Positions 44,101-54,160 of a stretch of 64,000 nucleotides of DNA are shown here, in pieces (the stretch's first letter is position 1; each line of letters begins with the position of its first letter). Location of the stretch: positions 60,636,633 through 60,700,632 of the forward strand of contig OY755240.1 in NCBI GenBank assembly GCA_963576725.1. The letters run 5' to 3'. Both the position numbers and the translations under genes were made by a program. Source of the DNA: Azorinus chamasolen. Lineage: Eukaryota > Mollusca > Bivalvia > Cardiida > Solecurtidae. The notes beneath the pieces are model-generated. The model ran no database searches. It saw only the letters and a program-made list of their open reading frames with translations, and had not been told where the DNA came from.

Positions 44101-44126
44101 TTTTAGAAATCATGAAGCCAGATCTA

Positions 44127-44452
44127 CAGTTGAACTTCGATATCTCGAACTCGGATAACTCGAACATCGGGATAGCTCGAACTAACAGTTCAGTCCTTCC
44201 AAAAAATAAAATACAGATTTTTTCTAAAATGTATCACTGCGCATATCTAGAAGCTCCTATGACAGCTAAATGCATGTCTAAAGTAATGCTGAAAGCTCCG
44301 GTAGGAGCTTTCAGCATTACTTTAGACATGCAATGCATTAAGCTGTGAACTTGAGAAATTGTCCAGATAAAAAAAATAGGATAAATCGAACTTTGGTTAT
44401 CTAGAAGTAATTTGTATTGTCCCTTGGAGTTCGAGATATCGAAGTTCAACTT
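44127..44452. mobile_element. PM-B, complete
   Basis: CAGTTGAACTTCGATATCTC; apex CTCCGGTAGGAG with perfect GTAATGCTGAAAG arms; right end GAAGTTCAACTTTA. Confidence 0.9.
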
Positions 44453-44459
44453 TATTATA

Positions 44460-44574
44460 GTCTCGTAAGCAGATAAAGCAGAACCTTATCAGAGGGCGGT
44501 TAAAGAAGGTGTCTGGTCTGGATCTACTCTGTTTGCAAAGTCATGTAGAGGCGTCTAAAGAGGGAGAGAGTTAA
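44460..44574 (+). mobile_element. PM-C right half
   Basis: GCAGATAAAGCAGAACCTTA, ATCTACTCTGTTTGCAAAGT, end GAGAGAGTTAA. Confidence 0.6.
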
Positions 44575-44625
44575 TACGATTTTCCGCTTGAATATGACGT
44601 TTGATTGAAGATGCTTTAGTCTTTG

Positions 44626-44925
44626 GTAATGCGTTCTGTTTTCATGTGCATTCTAGTAATGCGTTCTGTTTTCATGTGCATTCTAGTAATGCGTTCTGTT
44701 TTCATGTGCATTCTAGTAATGCGTTCTGTTTTCATGTGCATTCTAGTAATGCGTTCTGTTTTCATGTGCATTCTAGTAATGCGTTCTGTTTTCATGTGCA
44801 TTCTAGTAATGCGTTCTGGTTTCATGTGCATTCTAGTAATGCGTTCTGTTTTCATGTGCATTCTAGTAATGCGTTCTGTTTTCATGTGCAATCTAGTAAT
44901 GCGTTCTGTTTTCATGTGCATTCTT
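44626..44925. repeat. 30-bp minisatellite, 10 copies
   Basis: Unit GTAATGCGTTCTGTTTTCAT + GTGCATTCTA, phase points every 30 bp from 44626 to 44896. 30 is divisible by 3 and the unit lacks stops in several frames, so about 100-codon frames appear on both strands (VMRSVFMCIL, SNAFCFHVHS, MHMKTERITR). Flanks carry looser 20-25-bp TTGAATATGC-like repeats. Not called as coding. Confidence 0.95.
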
Positions 44926-45045
44926 ATTGAATATGCACTCTTTCTTATATAGTCTCTTGCTTGAGTATGCCTACTTGAATATACGTTCTACTTAAATAAT
45001 TATTCTGTCTGAATATGCATTTCTGCGTTAATACTGTATGCTGCT

Positions 45046-45262
45046 TTAAACCTTTACACCATGAATATCCATTTAGGAAATGATGGCATCATGAAAAGAT
45101 TGCTTTTAAAATGGCATATCAACACGTGAAAGTCTTGCCTGAGTAGAAACTATAGAATCAGATCTATACTATTTCATAAGCAAAACAGCAGAACCTGGGC
45201 CGTCTGATCTGGGTCTACTCTGTTTGCATAGGAGAAGAAAGGCGTATACATGGAGGAAAATG
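45046..45262 (+). mobile_element. PM-C
   Basis: TTAAACCTTTACACCATGAA; shortened core (AGAACCTGGGCCGTCTGATC); right GGAGGAAAATGTAAA. It splits the degenerate TTGAATATGC repeats. Confidence 0.8.
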
Positions 45263-45410
45263 TAAATGTATCTTCTTTGTGATATACATTTTCTTTGAAT
45301 ATGCCTTCTCCTTGATCATATCTTCTACTTAAATATGTTTTCTACTTTCTATACTATAAGTAATGTGTTTGTGTCTGCCAATAATGTCTCGGTACAATTC
45401 TCAAAGGCTT

Positions 45411-45615
45411 TTAACCCTTTCCTCTATAAAAGTCACTTTATGAAACCATTGTGATAAAAAGAGCATTTGCTCCTATAGGAGCAAATGCTCTATTTATCAC
45501 AATGGTTTCAAATTACAAAATTTTATAAAAAAATATCTTCTCTAGTTAGTGCTCCTTTTCAGTAGATTTATTCAAAGAGGTTGGGTCTTAAATAGCCTAT
45601 GGAGGAAAGGGTTAA
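45411..45615 (-). mobile_element. PM-D, one flank shortened
   Basis: TTAACCCTTTCCTCTATAAA; apex CTCCTATAGGAG; GGAAAGGGTTAA. Confidence 0.9.
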
Positions 45616-45695
45616 GAACAGGTTCTGAGTGTAAGAAAGTTAGGATCTTGGTGAGACTCAGAGTTCCGGATTCAATCTGTTTGCAAAATGGATAA
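45616..45695. mobile_element. PM-F, degenerate core
   Basis: AGTTAGGATCTTGGTGAGAC and GGATTCAATCTGTTTGCAAA. Confidence 0.5.
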
Positions 45696-45949
45696 CGACT
45701 TTGTTCATAGCGTTGACATAAAATTGGTCTATATATATTATAGATAGTCAATATCATAAAGAGCGAGAAAGTTGCCTACTCTAGCGTTTCATCCTATTAC
45801 TATCCTCTGCCAAAGATATTCTTGTGCGGTCTCTGTTATCATAGAAACCTTTTACGTTGTGTTTTTGCATTGCATGCCCGTCTGGCACTACTGACGTATA
45901 ATTACTGTCACATCCGATGACAGAATCAATCTATTGCAGTCGCAGATCG

Positions 45950-46008
45950 ACAAAAGGCATCCTGGGACACGGTCTACCCTGTTTGCAAATGTAAAAAAGG
46001 AAATGGTT
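45950..46008 (+). mobile_element. PM-C right end
   Basis: GGGACACGGTCTACCCTGTT, GCAAATGTAAAAAAGG, AATGGTTAA. Confidence 0.5.
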
Positions 46009-46051
46009 AATTGATTGAGATTCATACGCTAATGGCGGACCTTTATTAATA

Positions 46052-46080
46052 CAGTAAAATCCCGGTAATCCGGTTCCTGA
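46052..46080. mobile_element. PM-A1 left end
   Basis: TACAGTAAAATCCCGGTAAT then CCGG; the remainder is missing. Confidence 0.5.
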
Positions 46081-46096
46081 AATAAGTATTATCATC

Positions 46097-46343
46097 AGTC
46101 TTTTGGCGCCAAATTTAAAAGTATCGTCTGCAATAGTAATTTAATATTAAATATAATTCTAAACTGTATAATAAAGGTATATTAGTAAAATATTTGTTTT
46201 TAAACACCTGTATGCTTGGGCTAAAATAATACAGAAAACAGTGAAGTCCCAGATCAGATGCCGCCTTGAAAAGGCGGCATCTGACCTGGGACTGCACTGT
46301 TTTCAATGGTGCCAACAGGCGACATTGGCGCCGAAAGAGTTAA
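46097..46343 (-). mobile_element. PM-E, complete
   Basis: TTTTGGCGCCAAATTTAA at left; core GTCCCAGATCAGATGCCG, apex GCCTTGAAAAGGC; GGCGCCGAAAGAGTTAA at right. Confidence 0.87.
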
Positions 46344-46543
46344 CCATTTACCCCATGAATATGTAGCAAATAATAACACCATGAATATTAATCAGATGCC
46401 TTTTAAAATGGCCTGGAACGTTTGAACTTTTAGCCAAGAACTATTTGTATTATTTCCTGAGCAGAAGCAGACTCTGACCAGACATGTGGCTACAGGGGTC
46501 ATTTGACCAGTCTTCTCTGTTTGTCAATACGTTAAAATGCGTG
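46340..46543 (+). mobile_element. PM-C, shares TTAA with PM-E
   Basis: TTAACCATTTACCCCATGAA; core GCAGACTCTGACCAGACATG; end eroded (AAAATGCGTGA). Confidence 0.75.
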
Positions 46544-46544
46544 A

Positions 46545-46668
46545 CTAAGACAGGTGACAGCTTAATGCAGGGTAAGTGTTATACAGAAAGCTCTTCTGGC
46601 AGCTTTCCGCTATCTACCTAAACGCTCTCAATTCTTCTTTACTGAATCTCCGAATTAGCGAGGTTTCT
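46545..46668. mobile_element. PM-A1, left part missing
   Basis: ACAGGTGACAGCTTAATGCA; apex CTCTTCTGGCAG; right end CCGAATTAGCGAGGTTTCTA. Confidence 0.65.
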
Positions 46669-46779
46669 AAAACAAACATAATGCTGAGGCGTTTCATCTG
46701 TCCAAAATGTCTGCAAAGGTGAACACTTGTGTGGCTATGGCTGACGAATAGTTATATGGGCTACTATGTGGTCAGTGTA

Positions 46780-46974
46780 TACAATTAAGTCTCGCTAATA
46801 CCAACACTAAGTTTAGATTTTTTAACACTGGTGGTAGCTTAATGCAGGGCAAAAGTGATACAAAAAGCTCCTATAGGAGCGTTTTGTATCATTTTTACCC
46901 TGCATTAAGCAACCACGTGTCTTTACAATCGCCTGTGTGAATAAACCATGTGATCGCATTAGAGCGATTTTACT
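46780..46974. mobile_element. PM-A2
   Basis: CAATTAAGTCTCGCTAATAC; apex CTCCTATAGGAG; right GAGCGATTTTACTATA. Confidence 0.82.
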
Positions 46975-46987
46975 ATACTTCAAAATA

Positions 46988-47275
46988 CAGTTAATCTTCG
47001 ATGTCTCGAACTTCAAAGGGCCACACAAATTAGTTCGAGATAACAGAATTTTGAGTAATCCGAATTCTAGTCTGAACAATTTCTCAGGCTCACAGTTTAA
47101 TGCAGGTCTAAAGTAATTACGTTCGACATGCATTAAGCTGTCACATGTGTTTGTAGATATGTGTAGTGACACATTTTAGAACAATTCTGTACTGTAAATG
47201 TTGGAAGAACAGAACTTTTAGTCGAGTTATCCCGAAGTTTGAGTTACCCGAGTTCGAGATATTGAGATTTAACTG
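46988..47275. mobile_element. PM-B, apex deleted
   Basis: CAGTTAATCTTCGATGTCTC and GATATTGAGATTTAACTG with TA flanks; core jumps from AGGTCTAAAGTAATTACG to CATGCATTAAGC. Confidence 0.8.
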
Positions 47276-47419
47276 TAAATATTCCTTTGATTGATAGTCA
47301 TGCTCTTATCATTTCTTATATAAATGATTCATTAGGTAAAGGGTAAACAAATGAATACCCGTGTGTGCTTTCTGAAGAATTTATGACACTGTTCGCATAA
47401 ACAAATTAAAGCATTAATA

Positions 47420-47517
47420 CTTGAATAGCTCTGATCTAATATTTTGACCACTGAGGGCCTTTTTAAAAGATTATCATGATAATGTTTGAAAAAGCCCTTA
47501 GTGGTCGAAATATTCAA
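47420..47517. mobile_element. Small foldback element
   Basis: ATTTTGACCACTGAGGGCCT and TTT pair with AAAAAGCCCTTAGTGGTCGA and AAT around ATTATCATGATAAT. Outer CTTGAATA pairs with TATTCAAG after a 14-bp left-side insertion. Confidence 0.75.
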
Positions 47518-47609
47518 GTATTTATGTATTATATTAATTCCCCTTTTTGGGGATATTTTCTTCGTTGTAAAATTACAGTACATAACAAAAATAGAATTTT
47601 ATCTAATTA

Positions 47610-47816
47610 CAGCAAAACTCTCTAAACCAGACGTTCAATTTACAAATGTAGTATAAATATATTGGACACAGGTGGCAGCTTAATGCGGGGTGAAAGTCAA
47701 GCAGAAAGCTCCTCTATGAGCTTTCTGCGTTGACTTTCATCCTGCATTCAGCAGCCACCTGCCTGAAAGTATCTAATTTCTTCTCTACTAGAATTCAAAA
47801 TTAGCGGCGTTTTACT
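47610..47816. mobile_element. PM-A1, complete
   Basis: CAGCAAAACTCTCTAAACCA; apex CTCCTCTATGAG; right end GCGGCGTTTTACTA. Confidence 0.87.
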
Positions 47817-48274
47817 AAACACCAAATGTGCCAGCAAGATCAGGCTGAGACAAAACTTCAACACACACAGATAAGAAAGAGATTCTGAAATAATGAACAC
47901 TCTTATCTGCTTCTCTGTAAGAAGTTTCTGTAATAATCACGTTTTCTTCTGATAGTAAAACCTTCTTAAAACTTAATATCAGTACAACCTGTTTTGTTGG
48001 TAAACAATGGGTAAAACAGAAATTAGCTTCATTTAGTTTAGTTAATATTTTGCCAGAGAACATCTGCTATGTGATTTCAGTGCAAATATAGGGGAGGGGG
48101 AGACAAATTTGGCAGGGGAGGCTACTCATTTACGAATATATTTCTAAGAATAAAAAGTAATCTCCCTTGACGTACTTAGCCCTATGAGTAATGAATCACT
48201 CGTGTATTTTACCGACTGCATGATGAGAAAGTTTTCTCACGATTAAAGTTTGGACCGGGTTCGTATTAACCCGT
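47817..48274. other. Unassigned stretch
   Basis: An 82-codon minus-strand frame at 47815-48063 has no recognised similarity; G-rich AGGGGAGGGGGAG at 48091-48103. Confidence 0.4.
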
Positions 48275-48506
48275 TTAACCCATTCCCTCTTAGGCTTTTT
48301 TTTTTAGATCCAACCTCTTTGAATAAATCTGTCGGAAAGGAGCATTTACTAGAAAAAAGTTAAATTTTATAGTTGTATAGTATTGAAACCATTGTGACAA
48401 ATAGAGCATTTGGTCCTATGCAGCAAATGCTCTATTTATCACAATGGTTTCAAAAACTGACTTTTACAGATGCGTCAAAATGCGTAAATATGAGTGAATA
48501 GGTTAA
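48275..48506 (+). mobile_element. PM-D, complete
   Basis: TTAACCCATTCCCTCTTAGG; apex GTCCTATGCAGC; right GAATAGGTTAA. Confidence 0.9.
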
Positions 48507-48557
48507 TGTCATATACTCGTGCACGCCATTCCTGTGTCCACTAGCTACTGTAAAAGT

Positions 48558-48614
48558 CAAGCTAATTAACATTCATGACGTCATTACATGAATATTCACG
48601 GAGAAAACGTTTAA
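48558..48614 (-). mobile_element. PM-C end fragment
   Basis: AGCTAATTAACATTCATGAC with ATGACGTCATTACATG; ends CGTTTAA. Confidence 0.6.
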
Positions 48615-48667
48615 CATCAGCAATTGTAGTCTTTTTCTACGAAAACATACAATACATGTATACATAT

Positions 48668-48740
48668 CAAACAATATTGACTCTGACGAGGCTTCAATTT
48701 ACTCGGTGTCTCATCTGGTCCCACGTTTCGTCATTTTGAC
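48668..48740. mobile_element. PM-F core remnant
   Basis: TATTGACTCTGACGAGGCTT and ACTCGGTGTCTCATCTGGTC. Confidence 0.6.
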
Positions 48741-48799
48741 CGTAGTGTTACAGAGAAACATAGGTAAATATGTATTTAATTAGATACATTATAGGTTGT

Positions 48800-49055
48800 T
48801 TAACCCTTTCCCTGTTCTATGTTTATTCCAAAGTTCAATACCTACTGAATATTCATGGACAAACTAGTTACATGTATAATGAAATATGGAAACTGGAACA
48901 ATATAGCCACTTTAGAAAGTAAAAAAACCTATCTTTCAAATACCACTAGCAAACAGTGCAGACCCTGATCAGACGGCTCCTCTAGGAGCCGTCTGATCTG
49001 GATCTACTCTGTTTTCAAATGCGTGAAAATACGTTTATATGAGGGAAAGCGATAA
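48800..49055 (+). mobile_element. PM-C (C2), complete
   Basis: TTAACCCTTTCCCTGTTCTA; core GCAGACCCTGATCAGACGGC with apex CTCCTCTAGGAG; right end GAGGGAAAGCGATAA. First of three PM-C joined end to end. Confidence 0.9.
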
Positions 49056-49280
49056 CCATGTACTCTATGAATATTAATACAAGAAATAATGACATCATGA
49101 ATACTTATAAGATATATGTATAATAGTGAATTTATGAATGCAGGAAGTACATGTATTTGGCCATGGCAGAAACTGTAGACTAATATCAACATTATATCAT
49201 AAGCAAATAGGAGCCGCCTGATCTAGGTCTACTCTATTTGCAAAGGGACTAAAAGCTGTTTATGTGAAAGAAAGGGTTAA
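49052..49280 (+). mobile_element. PM-C, left hairpin arm deleted
   Basis: ATAACCATGTACTCTATGAA; GCAAATAGGAGCCGCCTGAT begins at the apex; right GAAAGAAAGGGTTAA. Confidence 0.82.
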
Positions 49281-49500
49281 CACTTTCTCTGGCGAATGTT
49301 CATGAAAAACTAATGATATCATTTATATTAATTAGCCTAATATATTTCATAGTCGCACTTTAACTTTGTTGAAAAAGACCTGTAATATTCCATAAGCAAA
49401 CAGAACAGACCCTGATCAGACAGTTTCTACTGAGGCTATATGGGCTGGGTCTTCCCTGTTTGCAATGCGTAACATACTTCTTTGTCAACAAAATGGTTAA
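49277..49500 (+). mobile_element. PM-C, shares TTAA with the previous copy
   Basis: TTAACACTTTCTCTGGCGAA; core with decayed apex (GTTTCTACTGAGGC); AAAATGGTTAA. Confidence 0.82.
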
Positions 49501-49597
49501 TGAATGAATATACCTTTTATTAAAAAGTTACAGGGATTTTAAGCATTCACATTTCGTCACTGATAGGCAGACGCACGTTTAGCTGTTGTACTAATTG

Positions 49598-49846
49598 GCC
49601 TTTACTCCATAAATACGCCTCCTTTTTACGCCTTTGAAAACAGAGTAGACTCAGATCAGACGTCTCCTATAGGAGCTGCCTGATCAGGGTCTACTCTGTC
49701 TGCTTATGATATGACATAAATATGATTTTACAGTCTCTTACATGGCCAAACATTTCTGTGTCCATCAACTATTTTAACAAATTATTCTAATTAGTATTTA
49801 TGCCGTCATTTATTTCCTACATGAATATTCATCGTGGAAAGGATTA
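49598..49846 (-). mobile_element. PM-C, complete
   Basis: CCTTTACTCCATAAATACGC; apex CTCCTATAGGAG; GGAAAGGATTAA. Confidence 0.9.
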
Positions 49847-50069
49847 ATCCTTGTTTTTATCAGGACCTCGATAGAATTCTAGCACCTAACAAATTATGCG
49901 TAAATGTTAAAGATTTTTGTTGGCTTTGTTCTGAGGAATGTGATAGGTGTATATGTTCATGCATTTCACTGTTAGCCTAGATAAATTTACTTAGATAAAA
50001 ATGTCAATAAAATCAATTCTCTCAGTACAGAGAGTAGAGTTTCTTCGGTTTCTGTAGAAAACAATATTC

Positions 50070-50208
50070 AGATGGTGTCAGTTTGTATCCTGATGAGTGA
50101 GTGAGTGAGTGAGTGAACGAGTTGGGTTTAACGTCCGACCAACAGTATTTCAGTGATGATGCACAGGGTGATATGGCTTCTCATCTGAATCCAAACTGTG
50201 TAAATGAC
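50070..50208. mobile_element. PM-F with mollusc GAGTGAGT repeat in its apex
   Basis: GTCAGTTTGTATCCTGATGA on the left and TCTCATCTGAATCCAAACTG on the right are the two PM-F arms; the inserted repeat occupies the loop. Confidence 0.8.
50094..50180 (+). repeat. GAGTGAGT-type mollusc dispersed repeat
   Basis: Five GAGT units, then GAACGAGTTGGGTTTAACGT and ACAGTATTTCAGTGATGATG. GAGTGAGTTGGGTTTTACGG-type repeats are common in bivalve and gastropod DNA. Confidence 0.75.
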
Positions 50209-50239
50209 GTCATCCGAAGCACGCTAAAAATTCATCCTG

Positions 50240-50310
50240 TTGCTAAGCGCGACCAGAATGGCATTTGCAAACCGATTAGACCCAGATGAGACGCCGAGTT
50301 ACTCGCTTAG
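50240..50310. mobile_element. PM-F core, truncated
   Basis: GCATTTGCAAACCGATTAGA, CCCAGATGAGACGCCGAGTT, ACTCGC; ends at the apex. Confidence 0.65.
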
Positions 50311-50321
50311 CAGCATCATGT

Positions 50322-50549
50322 TTAACCCATTACCCCATAGGCTATTTTTAGATCAAACCTCTTTGAATAAATCTACCGAAAATGAACATTCACTAGAGAA
50401 AAGGACAAATTTAGATTTTTTTAGTTTGAAACTATTGTTGTAAATAGAGCATTTGCTCCTATAGGAGCAAATGCTCTATTTATCACAATGGTTTCAACAG
50501 GTGATTTTTACAGAGGCGTAGAAATACGTCAATATGATGGAATGGGTTA
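50322..50549 (+). mobile_element. PM-D, complete
   Basis: TTAACCCATTACCCCATAGG; apex CTCCTATAGGAG; right TTAT. Confidence 0.92.
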
Positions 50550-50749
50550 TGCTTTATCTCGCTATTTGAGACCTGCCTCGCATTTTCAAACAGCTTGGAT
50601 CCAGATAAGTAACCCGGTTTCTCACCAGATTCCAAGCTGTTTGAAACTTGGTTATTAGTTTCTCAAAGATCGAACGGATATGATATCGGTAACAATTTAA
50701 GCAGATAAAAGTTTCAGCACACGTTATTTATTCAGTGTGATAAGGGTTC
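50550..50749. mobile_element. PM-F
   Basis: AACAGCTTGGATCCAGATAA and CAGATTCCAAGCTGTTTGAA; end GTGATAAGGGTTC. Confidence 0.82.
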
Positions 50750-51067
50750 GGTCTGTAATTTAAGCGACTGTGTCAAATGTGGTATTTTAAATGAAGTTTT
50801 TTTTAAGTTTACTAGTATTTTCTGCAAGAAATATTTGTAGTAATGTAGAAAAAACTAACTGCAGATACTGATCAAGAGATCGATCTGTCCTCGTGCGCTA
50901 GGTTAACACTTTGTCCATTCCTGTTGACGCTAGTCATAAGTACGTTATTTGTCATTTGTTGATTACATGTATGTATGTTCCTGGTTACCGATTTCTACCT
51001 GACACTTGTTATTTGTCACGTAACCTTTAAGATGTCATAGGCGAATTGGTGATTACATTTGTAAGCA

Positions 51068-51345
51068 GCCTAGATCCAGATGGGACGTCGTGTTAACGCA
51101 TTCTGACGCCCTTTGACGCCTCCTCTGTAAAAGTCAATCATTTAAACCATTGTGATAAATAGAGCATTTGCTCCATAGGAGCAAATGCTCTATTTACCAC
51201 AATGGTTTCGAAACTACACACTTCTAAATTTTTCCTTTTTTCTGGTAAATGCTCCTTTTCGGTAGATTTATTCAAAAGAGGTTAGATCTAAAATTAGACT
51301 ATGAGGGAATGGGTCAATCAACGCCCCATGAGGATGCTAACTGTT
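51068..51345. mobile_element. PM-F split at its apex by PM-D
   Basis: CCTAGATCCAGATGGGACGT + CGTG on the left; CGCCCCATGAGGATGCTAAC + TGTTTA on the right. Confidence 0.75.
51093..51317 (-). mobile_element. PM-D inside PM-F apex
   Basis: TTAACGCATTCTGACGCCCT; apex CTCCATAGGAG; right end GAATGGGTCAA. Confidence 0.9.
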
Positions 51346-51916
51346 TAATATTATAATTGCAGTTTTTAAACCTACACCATCATGTATTGGTTAAAAAATG
51401 TGCAAAGAACACTTTATTCAGCATGCTAAAGGTGAACCATTCTGACACGCTACACACCATTAGAAAACATTATAATTTGTGGTTTGCTATTTTGCACATT
51501 GCAATTAATGGTCTAATTTCGGACACGGACAAATTACAATTAGCGGTCTAAGTTAGGACACGGACCTATGGTGACATGAGTGCACTCCACTGGTCATGAT
51601 GTGCAGTTCACAGGTGTGCTATCTATCATTCGGGATAATTTGTTGGCATGACATTTAGACCTACATGAGAAATGCACATTACTGAAAACACATATCGTCC
51701 AAAATTTGCCCCGTGGTCATTTCGGTGACCATTATTGTTGTCCACCTGAAAATGCAGCACATTTCAAAGAAAAATCATGTGAATTTTTGTAGGTTTGCAT
51801 AAAAATGAATTAAAGTGTTCATGAATACATGTAGGGCTATACTAGAACTCTGATTGCTTGGTTGCTTAGTAAATTGGTTGTTTCACCATCTATGACCAAT
51901 GAACACCCATTACAAA
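51346..51916. other. Unassigned stretch with a short direct repeat
   Basis: GGTCTAATTTCGGACACGGA at 51510 recurs as GGTCTAAGTTAGGACACGGA at 51545. No gene recognised. Confidence 0.5.
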
Positions 51917-52124
51917 ATAGTAAAACCCCTCTAATACGACCACCAAAAAGGGGCATAATTCACAGTGGCAAAGGCAGGTGGTAGCTTAATGCAGGACGAA
52001 AGTTATGCAGAAAGCTCCTATATAGGAGCTTTCTACATAACTTTCGTCCTGCATCAAGCAACCACCTGCGTATGAAGACAGCCATGTTTGTTCATTAAGT
52101 GGTCGCATTAGCGGGACTTTACTG
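51917..52124. mobile_element. PM-A2, complete
   Basis: ATAGTAAAACCCCTCTAATA; apex CTCCTATATAGGAG, two bases longer than usual. Confidence 0.9.
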
Positions 52125-52216
52125 TAACTTTATTTGAGTTCCCTGTTTCCCTGGCGTGACCAGTATAAATCAAGGATACTTGCTAGAATTGTACCACACC
52201 TAGTATTATGTTTTTG

Positions 52217-52293
52217 ATAAAGAGACGATTCTTAGGAGTGGTCACAATACAGGGTTCAGTGGAGAAATAAAGGAGCTATTCCGGAAAAAGGGT
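52217..52293 (+). repeat. Dispersed single copy related to the 51-bp minisatellite
   Basis: AAAGAGACGATTCTTAGGAG, TGGTCACAATACAGGGTTCA, then GTGGAGAAATAAAGGAGCTA. Confidence 0.65.
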
Positions 52294-52520
52294 TTAACCC
52301 TTTACTCAGTAAATACGCCTGTTTACACCTTTGCTAACATAGTAGACTCAGATCAGACGGTTCCTATAGGAGCCATCTTATCAGGGTCTGCCCTGTTTGC
52401 TCTTGATATAATGTATATCTGGTTCTCTAGTTTCTATCACAATGAAGAATTATAATGCAGTGAATTAATATTCATGATGTAAATATATCTTGCATCAATA
52501 TCCATCGGATAAAGGTTTAA
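52294..52520 (-). mobile_element. PM-C, complete
   Basis: TTAACCCTTTACTCAGTAAA; apex TTCCTATAGGAG; GATAAAGGTTTAA. It lies directly against the 51-bp-like unit. Confidence 0.88.
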
Positions 52521-52554
52521 ATATTATGGGAATAAAAGAGTTAAAGAGATGATA

Positions 52555-52741
52555 GGTTACCCGAGCCGTCTGATCAGGGCCTGCTCTGTTTGCTTATGAT
52601 ATAAAATAGATCTGATTCTACAGTTTCTGTCTGAGCCAAAATGTCATAATTATGTTCAAATAGCCATTATGAAAAATAATCTATTCAGTATTAATGATGT
52701 CATTATATCTCCCATGAACATTGACCAGGTAAAGCGTAACA
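52555..52741 (-). mobile_element. PM-C, begins at apex
   Basis: CCGAGCCGTCTGATCAGGGC onward; the left arm is missing; AATGATGTCATTATATC present. Confidence 0.75.
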
Positions 52742-52784
52742 GTTATGTACTAAGACCCGAAACGCCTTTCATTTAGTTATCTCA

Positions 52785-53025
52785 GTTCCATATATATGCC
52801 TTTCTACGCCTTTGCAAACAGAGTACACCCGGATCAGACGGCTCCTGTAGGAGCCGTATGATCAGGGTCTACTCTGTTTGCTTATGATAATAGCGTATCT
52901 ATATGATTCTACACTTTCTGCCGTTGCCGAATATTTGTATGTCCGTGTACTATTAATACAATTAATCTTATTAATATTGATGATGTCATTATTTCTTACA
53001 TGACTATTCATGGAGTAAAGGTATG
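52785..53025 (-). mobile_element. PM-C, complete core
   Basis: AGTTCCATATATATGCCTTT; apex CTCCTGTAGGAG; GGAGTAAAGGTAT. Confidence 0.88.
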
Positions 53026-53043
53026 GCTATGAATGATAAAGTA

Positions 53044-53255
53044 TAGTAGAGTTTCGATAAAGAGATTTATGTATTATGATGTATTAACATAGAAAACTGT
53101 AAAGGTAGCTGGTTGCTTAATGCAGGACCAAAGCGATACAGAAAGCTCCTAAAGGAGCTTTCTGTATAATTTTTGTCCTGCCCTGCGTTAAGCTACCACC
53201 TGCTTTACAAGTTCAGAATGTGACTTCTTTTGACCCAATAAGCGAGATGTTACTG
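53044..53255. mobile_element. PM-A, atypical termini
   Basis: TATAGTAGAGTTTCGATAAA; apex CTCCTAAAGGAG; right AAGCGAGATGTTACTG; CCTG duplicated in one arm. Confidence 0.75.
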
Positions 53256-53427
53256 TAACATGCGTGAAAAGACATAAAATGTGGAGAGCTGTTTATTAGA
53301 AGGGAGGGGATTGGTTTTGTATTCAATCACTGTCGGGATATTAACACGGTCAATTAATGATGACATATCACTGTGACTCTCAGTGCAGCCCCAGCAACAT
53401 CTACATATTTCTTCAGCATGTTAAATA

Positions 53428-53618
53428 CAGTAGAACCTGTCTTAAGCGCCCATCAAAAAAGAGGTATAATTATGAGTCTGTAAGGCAGGTGGTAGCTTAA
53501 TGCAGGTCAAAAGTAATGCAGAAAGCTCCTATAGGAGCTTTCTGCATTACTTGTACCCTGCATTAAGCAACCAACTGATATTCAATTAATGAATGGAGGT
53601 TTAGGTCAGGTTCTATTG
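53428..53618. mobile_element. PM-A3
   Basis: CAGTAGAACCTGTCTTAAGC; apex CTCCTATAGGAG; right GTCAGGTTCTATTG. Confidence 0.9.
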
Positions 53619-53682
53619 TATACTAACATCTTTCAGTCATTTCTTAAGAAGGGGATCTTATTTTTAAGTCTTAACGGTATGG

Positions 53683-53826
53683 GATAGGTTAGTGCTGAAT
53701 GAAAGTTATGCAGTAAGCTCCCATACGAGTTTTCTGTATTACATTCACCCTGCATTAAGCACCCACCGGCTATTTAAGATGCGTGTGTTTATTCGTTAAG
53801 CGTTGTCTTTATAGAGATACTGTTGT
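53683..53826. mobile_element. PM-A, left terminus missing
   Basis: TAGTGCTGAATGAAAGTTAT; apex CTCCCATACGAG; TTCGTTAAGCGTTGTC. Confidence 0.7.
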
Positions 53827-53957
53827 ACTTTGATTTACGTTGGCGTAATGAACAACGATTTCGCATGATGACGAAAACAACCAAACAAACAAACACAAGG
53901 ACACTATGACTAATAAAAAATATAGAAACACGGGTAAATGGGAAACAACCGAACATA

Positions 53958-54160
53958 CAGTAAAACCTCTCTATAGCGACCACTAAATTGTGTTAATTAG
54001 TTGGTATTTAGGGTCGGTTGTTGCTTAAAGCAAGGTGAAAGTAAAACAGAGCGCTCCTATAGGAGCGTTCTGCTTTACTTTCATCTTCCTTTAAGCATCC
54101 ACCTGCCTTTAACACAAAAATACTTGATGAAATTTAGTGGTCCTTATAGAGGTTGTACTG
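53958..54160. mobile_element. PM-A4, complete
   Basis: CAGTAAAACCTCTCTATAGC; apex CTCCTATAGGAG; right GGTTGTACTG. Confidence 0.92.

Noticed and set aside
44601..44952. About 100-codon ORFs on both strands as genes
   Set aside because: Artefact of the 30-bp tandem unit.
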